Assembly (NCBI GenBank): GCA_030378085.1 | Contig: JAUCGK010000393.1 | Span: 32,037 to 96,036, forward strand | DNA from: Candidatus Parabeggiatoa sp. HSG14 | GTDB taxonomy: Bacteria; Pseudomonadota; Gammaproteobacteria; Beggiatoales; Beggiatoaceae | Reading direction: 5' to 3' | DNA: 64,000 bases | Shown here: positions 37,301 to 48,600 of the stretch, one piece after another | Position numbering within the stretch: the stretch's first letter is position 1 | How the letters are laid out: each line of letters opens with the position of its first letter | The notes under the pieces: generated by a model | What the model was told of the DNA's origin: nothing | Database searches by the model: none | What the model saw: only the letters and a program-made list of their open reading frames with translations | Made by a program: the position numbers and the translations under genes

Positions 37301-40300
37301 CTGACTACCCAAACTTTAGCACCCTGTGCTTCAAGAATTTGTATTTTTCTGATTTTGTGGCTAACACTATCATGTTCTTCATGATTGGTTAGCCACTCAT
37401 CCCATTCTTCTCTGATCGGAAAAGCGGAACGTCCTGTTAAAATCAATTGGGGTCGTACTGTTTTCGCTAAATGTTCTGCCAATGTCAAACCAATACCGCC
37501 AAGTCCCCCTGTAATGAGATAAACGCCTCCCTCTCTTAACTTTGGTGTTTTGTTGAAGGGTTTAAATTGGCTTGGCTCAAAGGTTTGCACCCAACGATGT
37601 TTGCCACGGTAAGCAATAACTTGGTCAGAAGATTTAATAGTTAATTCAGCCAACAATTGCTCTTCAATGAGTTTTGTTTTGACCCCAAGTGAAAAAACAA
37701 TATCAATGCTACAACAATTAATCTTTGGATATTCCTGCTCAAAAACCTTAATTGGACCAAGTATGGTGGCTTTTTCAGGGCATAACACTTCTTCACCATT
37801 GACAGCCTGTATGTTATTCGATATCACTGCCAGTTGAATTTCATCAATCATTTCCTGTTTTACAAGTGCCTGAGTCAACCACAATAAACTGTAAAAGCCC
37901 ATTTTTTGGTATTTTTCCATGCCTTCAATTGATGCTTCATCAGGATTTGCTGTGACAGACCATAAATGTACAAACTGTTTAGGCCTATGCTGATGTACTT
38001 CAAGTTCATTGAACAAAGCAGTATAATCATTGGCATTATCAGGATTAAGGCTAAAAGCATTCTCACCTAATTGTGTAAATGTAGTGCCAATGCTTACAGT
38101 AATGATTTTATGCCCTACTTGTTGTAACCGTTGTGCAAGTTTTTCACCCAAACCACATTCATCAATAAAAAGTAACCAAAGATAAATCTCTGAGGTTTTC
38201 AATACATCAGCATTTTGGCATACAGAGCGTTTCCATGAAGGAATGTAAAACCAGTCAGCAATCTCTGACTTTTTGCTGTGCTGGATAGAAATTTCAGGGG
38301 TTTTTAAAACTGCTGATGTTCTATCAGACTGTTTTGGTGGATCAATCCAATAACGCTGACGTTCAAAAGGATAAGTCGGCAAGGATAGACGATGACGTTG
38401 TTCATTAGCATAGAAGCCAGCCCAATTTATTGGCACACCAGCCAGCCAAAGTTTGCCCAATGTAATCAGCAAAAATGTTATATCGTCTTGAATATTTTTT
38501 GGATGACGTATTGAAGTTAATACCACTTGTTCTGAGAATTTTTTGAAATGTTGCTGAGCTAATGTCATCAATGTTTGACCAGGACCAATTTCCAGTAAAG
38601 CGTATTCTGGTTTTTTCAATAATTCTTGTAAACAGTCAGTAAAGCGCACAGTTTGACGTAGATGTCTTGCCCAATAATTGGGATCTGTAGCCTCTTCAAT
38701 GGCAATCCAAGTACCACTGACATTTGAAAAGTAAGGTATTTGCGGCGGATTCAAACTGACTTTTTTAATTTGCTCCAGAAATAAGGCTAAAATGGGTTCC
38801 ATCATCGCTGAATGGAAAGCATGGGAAATATGTAACCGTCTACATTCTATTCCTTGAGCAGCCAACTGGTTTTCTAATGTGTTAATGGCAGCCATCGTTC
38901 CAGAGATAACACAAAGGTGCGGTGCGTTACAAGCTGCTAACGAAAGTTCTTGATTTAAATAGCCTTTTGTTTTTTCTTCTGACAAAGGTACACTCAACAT
39001 GGCCCCATTGGGCATTTGCTGCATTAATTGGCCGCGTACAGCTACCAATGCTAAGGCATCCTCTAAGGAAAACACACCCGCTAAACAAGCGGCCACATAT
39101 TCACCAATACTATGACCAATCATGGCGGCTGGATGTATACCCCATCCCATCAATAATTTAGCCAACGCATACTCTATTACAAAGAGGGTAGATTGTGTGA
39201 TGGCGGTTTGTTCAAGTTGTTTTTCAGCCTCAATGGTTTGCTCAGCACTTGGGTAAAGTACTTCGCGCAAATCTAGTTTAAGATGAGGTTTAAGAATGTC
39301 GATACATTTGTCCACCTGCTCACGGAAAATAGCCTCATTTTGGTAAAGCCCTAATCCCATATTCACATATTGACTACCCTGGCCAGAAAACATAAATACG
39401 ACTTGCCGCGAAACGTATTCTTGTGCGTGGGTAAAAACGCGTTGTGCGTCTAATGTACTCAGAGTATCTGTTGCATCCTCAAGTGTTTGGCAAACTAATA
39501 TGCGTCGATGTTCAAAAACTTTTCGCCCAAGGCTTAGGGTATACACCACATCCGCGAAGTTAATTTTGGGGTGCTGTTTAAAATGTTCAATTAAATTGAC
39601 CGTTGCAGTATTCAGAGCAGACTGCGTTTTTGCAGAGAGTACTAACAACTGCCAATCTCTTGATTTATCGGAGAATTTTTGTAAAAATGGGGATTCTTCT
39701 AAAATAATATGGGCATTTGTTCCCCCAATTCCAAAAGAACTGATTCCAGCACGACGGGGCATACCTTCAGTTTTCCATTCAGAGAGTTTAGCATTAACAA
39801 AAAAAGGGCTATTAGCAAAATCAATTTTAGGATTTGGTTGTTCAAAATGCAGACTAGGCGGAATCATTTTATGTTTGAGTGCTAGCACTGTTTTTATAAG
39901 ACCTGTGATACCGGCAGTCGCACCCAAATGTCCTACATTCGTTTTGACCGAACCAATTGCACAAAAACCTTTTTTCTGAGTTTGGGAGCGATAAACCTGG
40001 GTCAATGCTGCAATTTCAATGGGATCACCTAGTGGGGTTGCTGTACCGTGGGCTTCTATATAAGTGATTGTTTCTGCTTCAACACCGGCGACAGCTTGTG
40101 ACTCTGAAATTACAGCGGCTTGGCCCTCGACACTGGGGGCAGTATAACCGACTTTCAAATCACCATCATTATTAATGGCAGAACCTTTGATAATTGCATG
40201 AATGTTGTCTCCATCCGCTATAGCATCCTCTAATCTTTTTAAGACGACAATGCCCACACCATTACCGTCCAAAGTGCCTTGAGCCTTAGCATCGAAAGCA

Positions 40301-41010
40301 CGGCAATGTCCATCTGGAGAAAAAATCATGCTTTCCTGATACAAATAGCCAACCTTTTGTGGAAGCACTATCGAGACACCACCGGCTAAAGCCATATCGC
40401 ATTCACCATTGAGTAAGCTTTGGCAGGCAAGGTGAACTGCCACCAGTGAAGTTGAGCAGGCAGTTTGGACATTGACACTTGGCCCAGTTAAGTTTAACTT
40501 GTAAGAAACACGAGACACCAAAAAATCTTTATCATTTCCAAGCATCAGCGGGTAAGGATCGGTTGATCCTATAATATCTGGGTTTGAGCAAATATTTTGA
40601 AGTATGTAGGTATTCATGTTTGCCCCAGCATAAACACCAATGGAAACATTGCCAATTTGAGCACCATAACCGGCATCCTCAAGCACTTTCCAAGCACTTT
40701 CCAAGAAAATACGGTGTTGCGGTTCCATCACCTCTGCTTCCCTTGGGCTAATGTCGAAAAAAGCTGCATCAAACAGTTCAATATCGGGTAGAAATGCACC
40801 CGCTTTAACGTAATTGGGGTTGTTCAAAGTAGCAATGTCTACCCCTGCCAATTTTAATTCCTCATTAGAAAAAAATGGAATGGATTCCACACCATTTCGC
40901 AAATTTTTCCAAAAAGCTTCAATGTCTTCAGCCCCCGGCAAACGACAAAACATACCAATAATAGCTATGTCCGAGTCATTCATGGTGGATGGTAAATGTA
41001 CTTCCGTCAT
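34333..41010 (-). CDS. PKS C: KS-AT-KR-DH-ER-carrier
   Basis: Single-module, fully reducing type I polyketide synthase of about 2225 aa. Positions below count from the upstream GTG 41028; subtract 6 for the chosen start. KS Cys lies in TACSTSLVAV near 190. AT has GHSIGEY (near 638) and HAFH (near 739), so malonyl-CoA. KR has GGLGGIGL near 1172 and Ser/Tyr in CSSLASIFG and VGYAAANAF. DH has an intact HRIMGKTVLP (near 1431) and HPALLD (near 1600). ER has HAAAGGVGMAAV near 1855. The carrier is PCP-like (LGGHSL near 2168). KR stands before DH and ER, unlike the usual DH-ER-KR order. I chose ATG 41010 because AAGGAG lies exactly 9 nt upstream; GTG 41028 and ATG 41016 have no suitable site. It should extend the N-methylated residue of gene B by a saturated C2 unit, giving a gamma-amino acid. 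The tail EMEQILAEIEAL probably docks to gene D. Confidence 0.95.
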   Translation of the reverse strand: MTEVHLPSTMNDSDIAIIGMFCRLPGAEDIEAFWKNLRNGVESIPFFSNEELKLAGVDIATLNNPNYVKAGAFLPDIELFDAAFFDISPREAEVMEPQHRIFLESAWKVLEDAGYGAQIGNVSIGVYAGANMNTYILQNICSNPDIIGSTDPYPLMLGNDKDFLVSRVSYKLNLTGPSVNVQTACSTSLVAVHLACQSLLNGECDMALAGGVSIVLPQKVGYLYQESMIFSPDGHCRAFDAKAQGTLDGNGVGIVVLKRLEDAIADGDNIHAIIKGSAINNDGDLKVGYTAPSVEGQAAVISESQAVAGVEAETITYIEAHGTATPLGDPIEIAALTQVYRSQTQKKGFCAIGSVKTNVGHLGATAGITGLIKTVLALKHKMIPPSLHFEQPNPKIDFANSPFFVNAKLSEWKTEGMPRRAGISSFGIGGTNAHIILEESPFLQKFSDKSRDWQLLVLSAKTQSALNTATVNLIEHFKQHPKINFADVVYTLSLGRKVFEHRRILVCQTLEDATDTLSTLDAQRVFTHAQEYVSRQVVFMFSGQGSQYVNMGLGLYQNEAIFREQVDKCIDILKPHLKLDLREVLYPSAEQTIEAEKQLEQTAITQSTLFVIEYALAKLLMGWGIHPAAMIGHSIGEYVAACLAGVFSLEDALALVAVRGQLMQQMPNGAMLSVPLSEEKTKGYLNQELSLAACNAPHLCVISGTMAAINTLENQLAAQGIECRRLHISHAFHSAMMEPILALFLEQIKKVSLNPPQIPYFSNVSGTWIAIEEATDPNYWARHLRQTVRFTDCLQELLKKPEYALLEIGPGQTLMTLAQQHFKKFSEQVVLTSIRHPKNIQDDITFLLITLGKLWLAGVPINWAGFYANEQRHRLSLPTYPFERQRYWIDPPKQSDRTSAVLKTPEISIQHSKKSEIADWFYIPSWKRSVCQNADVLKTSEIYLWLLFIDECGLGEKLAQRLQQVGHKIITVSIGTTFTQLGENAFSLNPDNANDYTALFNELEVHQHRPKQFVHLWSVTANPDEASIEGMEKYQKMGFYSLLWLTQALVKQEMIDEIQLAVISNNIQAVNGEEVLCPEKATILGPIKVFEQEYPKINCCSIDIVFSLGVKTKLIEEQLLAELTIKSSDQVIAYRGKHRWVQTFEPSQFKPFNKTPKLREGGVYLITGGLGGIGLTLAEHLAKTVRPQLILTGRSAFPIREEWDEWLTNHEEHDSVSHKIRKIQILEAQGAKVWVVSVDVAHQQKMQDVITKAKQRFGSINGVIHAAGMPDGALISRQTREQTEMVLAPKVRGTLVLDSLLQDVKLDFFILCSSLASIFGIVGQVGYAAANAFLDAFAHYKAKRDHFTVAINWDAWQEVGMAVETVDHYWQVVGQTQKAAQIFVSKPQQEPRKISHPLFECCITESTVQERYISHLSVGKNWVLDDHRIMGKTVLPGTAYLELARAAFESHAKTTDCIEIREIYFLHPLIVEENEDKEVHLVLKKEGKHFEFVVSSKIGQDKWQEHTRGIIADQIVQPAKKYDIKTIERDCQQQEIILSDFLQKPQDEQTTTLETVLTEFGPHWHNLEWIKLGQHQGLAFLSLPNDLATDLTAYPLHPALLDMATGFLVLLQEQSEGGGLPFFYKRVTIKAPLPTKFYSYVRNNPSAQKGILKFDVTLIDEQGMELVEIEEFTLREAAYSQIASLAQSEKIAILSEHDNFSLEIATPGLLDTLTFIPASRQQPSPDEVEIEICATGLNFKEVLYAAGLLEIPDDLKIKFGLECAGRIVTVGKNVKDFQVGDEVIAFAPASFSAFTTTKASSVVPKPDSLSFEESATIPATFVTAYYALITKGQLSQGERVLIHAAAGGVGMAAVKIAKWVGAEIFATAGSPEKRAFLKSLEIQYVMDSRSTTFAGEIMEYTEGKGVDVLLNSLGGHEFIAKGLETLAIEGRFLELGIRDIYNNTQLGLLPFEKGLSYFAINADIGIPRFNALFREIVQHFNEGHFSPLPAKIFSITEVSSAFDYMAQARHIGKIVVSLQDKEAVIGQNMLGATEQWHGGELIDSSSKDRKDILKDNLQKELKEGLLPTEGIDVFSRIMGSTQPQVIVSTKDLQSRFEQNDISTMLSFVNSVESAHLSTAHARPQLNHAYVAPRDDVEQTLADIWQNLLGIDQIGIYDDFFELGGHSLMATQVVSRLKEAFGIVLTLSTFFEVSTIAEISKRVVAQQLEQVDRSEMEQILAEIEAL

Positions 41011-41019
41011 TTGCATGCA

Positions 41020-41025
41020 CTCCTT
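41020..41025 (-). promoter_or_regulatory. Shine-Dalgarno deciding the start of PKS C
   Basis: AAGGAG lies on the minus strand, 9 nt before ATG 41010. The upstream GTG at 41028 precedes this site and the ATG at 41016 is only 3 nt from it, so 41010 is the best start. Confidence 0.7.
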
Positions 41026-41043
41026 CACTAACTTATTGTGGAT

Positions 41044-44000
41044 TTATGAACGACCCTGTTCCCTGAGTTCTCGTCGTTGTTTCATTGATGCTTTGCGTGT
41101 ATGACGGCTATTTGCCCTTTTCTGGCCGTCATGAGTTGTTGACATTTGTGTGCTTTTCTGAATGAAATGTTGGTTTAAAGCGTGTATGGTAGGATGTTGA
41201 AACAAATCAACCATTGACAGCGATTGCCCAAAGATGGCCTGTAATTCACTATGCATCTGTACCATGAGTAATGAATGACCACCCAAGTCAAAGAAATTGT
41301 CATAAATCCCAATTTTTTCTAATCCGAGAACTTGTTGCCAAACTGAAGCGAGGCTTTGTTCAACGTCCGTTTGTGGCACCACATAAGTGACTTCTAACTG
41401 TGGGCGTGTGCCATCTGGATCAGGTAATGCGCGGCGGTCTACCTTACCGTTAGGAGTAAGTGGTATCTTATCCAACAGGACAAAATTGGACGGCATCATA
41501 TACTCAGGTAATTGGTCTTGCAGAAATTGACGTAGTTGAGGCACTAATTTTTCGCTTAGTTTGCTTTGCAACGGATTATTCGCATACTGATGCCATGGTT
41601 TCGGATGAATGGGTCTCTTATCAAACTCAATGTGATCAAGCATCATGAGTTGATTGGCATTGTCTTTCGTCTTATAACGTTTAAACAACACATCATAGCT
41701 ACCTTCGCTATTCGCACTTATCCAACTGATAGCAACATCATAAGATAATTCACTCCCTAAATTCGACCATTGTTCAGGGGATACACTCGTCCATTGGTGT
41801 TTTGACAAATTTTCCCGCCATTGAAGCACGGTTTCCGTTGATGCGGCATTATCCAACCATTCCACCGTTTGGATTTCTGTGTCAAGACGCGCATTAGGCA
41901 CATGTCGTATGCCGAAAATTTCTGGTTGGTTTTCTACCAATTGTTGGCGCACAGATGACAAGGTTAAATGATGTATTTGCCAATCTTGCCACCGTATTGA
42001 ACTTTGTACTATTTCAGATTTGGACGTAGCACCGACTTGGAGAATAACATTATAACGAAATCTTGTCAGTTCATTATCATGAATACCCTGTTTCAGATGA
42101 ATTTGTAGGTTATTAATAGGAAAAAGCGATTTTAATGCCTTAAAAAAGGTTGGATCAACAACCAATTCTTCTTCTTGAGCCATTCGTTTTTGCACCCGTT
42201 GTTGTAATTCTAACCGGGTGAGCGAATCAGGTGCTTGGTAGAGTTGAATAGAAGCATGGTAAGCCTTAAGTAGTGGCAAATTGCGGATATCACCCACGAA
42301 AATGTACCCCCCCGGTTTGACTACCTTATTGACTTTTTCTAGTACATCAAGTAGATAGTTAACGCTGGGAAAATACTGAATGATTGAGCTGAGAATGACG
42401 ACATCAAAGCTTTCTGGTTCAATATCCTTAAAATCATCTGCTGTTCTATGGAACAGAACAACATGGTTTAAGTTATCAACCTTCTGTTTAAGTGTTTCAA
42501 CTTGTTGCAAGGCAACCGAGGAAAAATCTGTTCCCCAATATTGCTCACAAACCGGAGCAATACGAGACAATAGTAGTCCAGTTCCGCAACCTATTTCCAA
42601 CACTCGTTTAGGTTGCAGGGCGAGAATAGCATTAACAGTCGAATCCACCCACTCATGCATTTCATCAGCGGGGATAGCTGAACCGGTATAGCTACTGTTC
42701 CAACCCGTAATATTGAACGTAGGATCATCTTGATCTGGAGACAATTGGCTATAGCTTTTATCAAATAGGCTTTTCCATTGTGAAACAACTTTAACTTGTT
42801 CTTGTTGTAGAGAAGACTCGTCAATCACCTGAGTGGAATTATCTATATCTGGAACGATGTATGCTGTTAGTTTTTTATCATTGGAGTATTTTTCCAAACA
42901 AATCACTACAGTTTCCCGTACAACAGGGGATTGGCTCAGTACCGTTTCGATTTCGCCTAATTCAATTCGGAAACCACGAATCTTAAGTTGATTATCTATG
43001 CGACCCAAAAACTCAATATTGCCTTCAGGCAAGTAACGAGTTAAATCACCCGTTTTGTAAAGGCGGGATTTTGGATTGTTACTGAACGGATTTGCAATAA
43101 ATTTTTCACGCGTCAACTCAGGATTATTCAAGTAGCCACGGGCCAAACCGTCACCTCCAATGTATAATTCACCAGACACCCCCACGGGTACAGGTTGAAG
43201 AAATGCATCAAGAATATAAACCTGGGTGTTGGCAATGGGACGACCTATCGGTACAGAATGACTCAGTTGACTTTCGTTTGTCATTGGAAAGCAACAAGTG
43301 AAAGTCGTGTTTTCAGTTGGTCCGTAACCATTAATCACTTGACAGTTTTTGAGTTCTTGTAACACCCGACGGACATGGGGAACAGATAACACATCACCAC
43401 CTGCTAACAGTTGACGTACTGGTTTTAAATCTTCTAGTCGTTCATTGACCATCAAGTGAAACAAACCAGCTGTCAACCATACTGTAGTGATTTTATGTTG
43501 TTTAATGATTTGTCCCAAGTCTTCAAGTGAAGGCTTATGAGGTGACATGACTACTAACTTTGCCCCGTTTAGCAATGGACCCCAAATTTCCAAGGTGGAG
43601 GCATCAAAGGCAATGGGAGCCATTTGTAGAAAGGTTTGGTCTGCTGTAAAACTCGCGTAATTGGTATTTTTCACTAAACGTATGACGCTTTGGTGGATTA
43701 TACAAACACCTTTAGGTTTGCCAGTCGAGCCTGATGTATAGCTGACATAAGCAAGATTTTCAGCCATTACACCACTGATGAGATTGACATCACTACTATG
43801 GGTCTGCCATTTTTCTGAATGATTATCTAAATATACGATACGCGTTGGTGTGTGCGATGGCAGTAAGCTGGAAAAATTCTGCTGCATTATTAACACAGGC
43901 ACTTGTGAATCTTCCAACATGATGGCTATATATTCCTTAGGATGATTCGGATCGAATGAAACATAAGCCCCACCAGCCTTGAGAATACCCAACAACCCCA

Positions 44001-45659
44001 CAACCATCTCCACAGATCGCTCAACCAAAATACCCACCAGTATTTCAGGCTTAACACCAAGAGATTGTAAGTGGTGGGCCACTTGATTAGCACGATAGTT
44101 CAATTCGGCATAGCTTAGGTGTTGGTCTTCAAACACGAGTGCAATAGCCTCTGGAGTTAGTTCAACTTGTACCTCAAACAATTGATGAATACAGTGATTT
44201 TTTGGATAATCTGTTGCCGTATTATTATACTCAACCAGCAGTTTTTTCCGTTCCTGCAAAGGTAAAAGTGAGTGATTTTCGTACCTTGCTAATGGTTGAT
44301 TTGCCATTGCAGATAAGGTTTCTGTGTAATAATCACCTATGGCTAAAATTTGTGCCTTGGACAGTTCACTAGGAATGTAATTTAACAACAAATTAAGCTC
44401 TTCTGACAAAGGATCCAGATTGAAATGAGCTGTTAAGGTGAAATTCGTTTGAACAAAAAATTGCTTTGAAAGTATTTGTACATCTCCATGTTCTGCAATA
44501 TCCTTATAAGCATGAAAATTCATAAAGTTAAATGAAGTTTCAAACAAAGATTTCCCTCCAAATCCAAGCGTTTTCTGTAATTCTGCTAAAGGAAAACGTC
44601 GATATCGTAATGATTCTCTCTCTTTTTTAAACGTTTCTTGCACCAATTCTATCCAAGTTCCACCCTCAAGTTGTAAACGAAAAGGAATTGTATTGAGAAA
44701 TAGACCCAACACCCGTTCTCCATCCATTTCTTCCCGTCTACCATTGGCAGCTATACCAGTTACCACATCTGTTTGTTGAGCTAGAACAGAAAGCACTTTC
44801 ATATGAGCTGCTAACAACACGCTTTTAAGAGAGACTCTCGCTTTTCGAGCCAGTTGTTTCAAACAGGTTAAGATAGCCATTGAAATAGGTACATCAATAA
44901 GTACATCTCGATCTAGTTGATATGGGCTAAAATAGGACTTCGGTAAGCGAGGCACATTTGTTGTTGTAAAATCGTTAAATGTATCAAGCCAATATTGTCG
45001 ACTTTCATTGGATTCAATGGCCAATTGCTCTAAAACAATAAAATCACGAAATGTAGATTCAGGTGCTGGTTGGAGAGGAGGAACATTCCTTCCTAAAAGG
45101 ACTAAATAGTGTTGCAATAATTCGCTCATCAAAAAAGTTACACTCCAACCATCAAGAATAGCATGATGTTCTGTCATAAAGAGTTGAAATGTTTTTTCAC
45201 TACGCCAAAGAACAAGAAAGCGAAATAAAGGGGGAGATGTCCAGTCAAAATGCTGTTTCTTTTCCGATTCAAATCTGACATCCACCAATTGCTCTTGCTC
45301 GCTATGGGATAGCTGGCGTAAATCTTCAATGAGCAATGGTATAGGTACAGTCCTGTGTATTAATTGCAGTTGTTCACGTACCCCCGTCAACCTAAAGGAA
45401 GTACGCAGTACTGGATGACGAGAAATGATCTCTTGTATTGCTATCCGTAATTTCGCTTCATCGAAGGGAAGACTCAGGTGTAACGTACTCACATTATGGT
45501 AAACACCGGACTCAGGGTTAAATTCAATATGGAAAAACATGCCAGCTTGGAGTGCTGCCAACGGATAAGCATCCACTACATCTTCCGGAAGCTTCTGGCG
45601 TTTTTCATCAGATATAAGGCTGAATGCTTCACTTGAAGGTAAAGACATCGACTGACTCG
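41044..45659 (-). other. NRPS B module 2: atypical C-A(Val-like)-NMT-PCP
   Basis: The C domain starts DAYPLAALQAGMFFH and lacks the SxAQxRLW-type opening of the other ten C domains. The pocket is DALWLGGTFK, the Val-like code shared with NRPS A and NRPS D module 3. The embedded methyltransferase predicts an N-methyl residue. Together with PKS C it should build an N-methylated, chain-extended gamma-amino acid. Confidence 0.72.
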
Positions 45660-48600
45660 TTTTTTGAGTAATTAAACAAGCTAGCTCATAGATAGTCTGA
45701 TGTTGGAAAAATTGTTGAAGTGATAGTTCAAAACCGATTTTTTTGGCTTTAGCGATAATTTGAATGCTCCGAATAGAATCTCCCCCTAAATCAAAATAAT
45801 TATCGTAAATACCAATTTGTTCAATACTTAACACATCAGACCAAATACTTGCTAATAATTCTTCTTCTAGTGTGTGAGGTGCAACAAAATCTGCCGAAAA
45901 TTCGGATCGAACAGAATTCGGTGCTGGTAGCGCACGATAATCAATTTTACCCTGATGTGTCAAAGGCAATGATTCTAATACAACAAAAGTGGCTGGCACC
46001 ATATAATCTGGCAATTTATCTTTAAGAAACAGACGTAATTGATTAGCATCAACTGGAGTTTGATGTGATACCACATAAGCAATAAGGTATTTATGGTGAT
46101 GAGAATCTTCTAAGGTTCTGACAACAGATTCTCGCACGGTGGAGTTTTGTGCTAATGCCGATTCAATTTCACCAAGCTCAATACGGAAACCTCGAATTTT
46201 GACCTGATTATCAATGCGATCTAAGTATTCAATGTTACCGTCTGGAAAATAGCGGGCTAAATCACCGGTTTTGTAGAGACGTGATTCGGCTATATCACTA
46301 AAGGGATTGGATATAAATTTTTCTTCAGTGAGTTCAGGGCGATTGAGATAGCCTCTGGCGACTCCAACACCGCCAATATAAAGTTCGCCGGGTACTCCAA
46401 TGGGAACCTGTTGTAAATAAGAGTCTAAAAGGTAAATTTGAATGTTAGCTATAGGTTGTCCTATTGGTACTTGATTTAGAGGATTATCTCGTTGACACCA
46501 CCAATGGGTGACATCTACAGCAGCTTCAGTAGGACCGTAAAGGTTATGTAATTCTACAGGCAGTGGAAAACGCTCAAAAAAACGCGATTGAAGTTCAAAA
46601 GGCAATGCTTCACCACTGCAAATCACCCGTTTAAGTGACTCACAGTTTTCTAACTCAGGTTGTTGAAGGAAAACCTGAAGCATTGAAGGCACGAAATGGA
46701 GGGTCGTGATATGCTGCTGCATAATCAATTTGAGCAGATAATCAGGGTCTTTATGTCCGTCTGGTTTTGCGACTACCAAACGTGCACCAACCAACAAAGG
46801 CCAGAAAAATTCCCAGACAGACACATCAAAACCAAAAGGAGTCTTCTGTAGAACATTATCAGTTGCTGTTAATTGATAAGTTTCCTGCATCCATAACAAG
46901 CGATTACAAATGCCTTTATGCGTATTCATTACTCCTTTAGGCATCCCAGTTGATCCAGATGTATAAATCACGTAAGCTAAATCTGTATATTCCACACCAC
47001 TTTTAAGATTAGTTGTACTCAAGTGTGACAGTGTCGATCCCATAATATCTAAACAAATTACCTGTGCAGTTGTCTTTGGCAATTTCTGGATAAATCCTGA
47101 TTGAGTTAACAATACTGGCACTTCGGCATCTTCTAACATTAACGCTAAACGGGCTGTAGGATAGGTGGGTTCTAACGGTAGGTAAGTTCCTCCAACCTTA
47201 AGAATTCCTAACAGTCCTATGATCATATCGATGGAACGCTCTATACAGATACCCACCAGCACATTGGGTTTGATACCTAAAGTTTGTAGATGATGTGCTA
47301 ATTGATTGGCACGGTCGTTCAATTCAGCATAAGTCAAATGTTGTTCTTCAAATACAACTGCTACGACTTCAGGGGTGCGTTCAACCTGCGCCTCAAATAA
47401 TTGATGAAGACACATCTCTGTTGGATAATCAACACTTGTATCGTTCCAATCCAAAAGTTGTTGATATTCGGCGATAGTTAGTAAGGGTAATTCTTGAATA
47501 GGTTTGAGTGGGTTATCTACAATTCCTTCAAGCAGTGTTTGGAAATGACCCACCATGCGTTCTATCGTAGTACGCTCAAATAAGTCAGTGTTATATTCAA
47601 GTGTGCCTGCCAATCCTTGTGTAGTTTCTTCCATTTCAAGGGTTAAGTCAAATTTGGCAATAACATTATCTGGAACAATGGGTGTGAGGGTTAGTTTTGA
47701 TAATTTTAACTGTTCCAGTGAAGCACTTTGTAACGCAAACATTACCTGAAAAAGTGGTGTATGGCTTAGGTTTCTCTCCAATTTCAACGCTTCAACTAAT
47801 TTTTCAAAGGGAATTTCTTGGTGAGCATAAGCTTCTCTTGCCACAGATTGGATACGCCTGAGTAATTCTTCAAAATGTGGATTGTTCTCCAAATTAAGAC
47901 GTAATACAATCGTATTGACAAAAAAACCGATGAGTGGTTCGACTTGACTATGAGTCCGGTTCGCAATAGGCGATCCTATAACAATGTCTGAGGTGTCACT
48001 GTAGCGTGAAAGTAAAGTGGCAAAAGCCGCCAATAATGTCATAAACAAGGTTGTTTCCGACTGTTGACTGAGACTTTTTAACTGATCAGTGAGTGTTGAC
48101 GGAACAGTCAAATGTAAGGTAGCACCTCGAAAACGTTGAATTGCAGGACGCGGTTTGTCTGTAGGCAGTTCCAATAATGTAGGGATGCCAGCCAGTTGTT
48201 TTTTCCAGTAATTGACGTGTTTTTCAAGGCGTTCTCCCGTTAGCCATTGCTGTTGCCAATGAGTAAAGTCGGCATATTGAATCTCCAGTGCGGGTAAAGG
48301 AGAGGGTTTGCCTTGAAAAAACGCTTCATACAGTGTTGATAACTCCCGTAAAAATACGCCCATTGACCAACCATCGGAGATAATATGATGCATGGTCACA
48401 CCCAAAACGTGTTCTTGTACCCCTAATTTCCATAGTATAGCTCTGAATAAATGACCTTTTGCAAGGTCAAAGGGCAGACGGGCTTCTTCACTCACTAATT
48501 GTTGTATCTTGGAAGCTTGTTTTTCCAAGGATAATTGAGTTAAGTCCACAATTGACAATTGATAGCCTGTCATTGATAACTGAACAACGGGTTTTCCATT

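Noticed and set aside
41011..41028. GTG 41028 as start of PKS C
   Set aside because: AAGGAG lies after this codon and is ideally spaced for ATG 41010.
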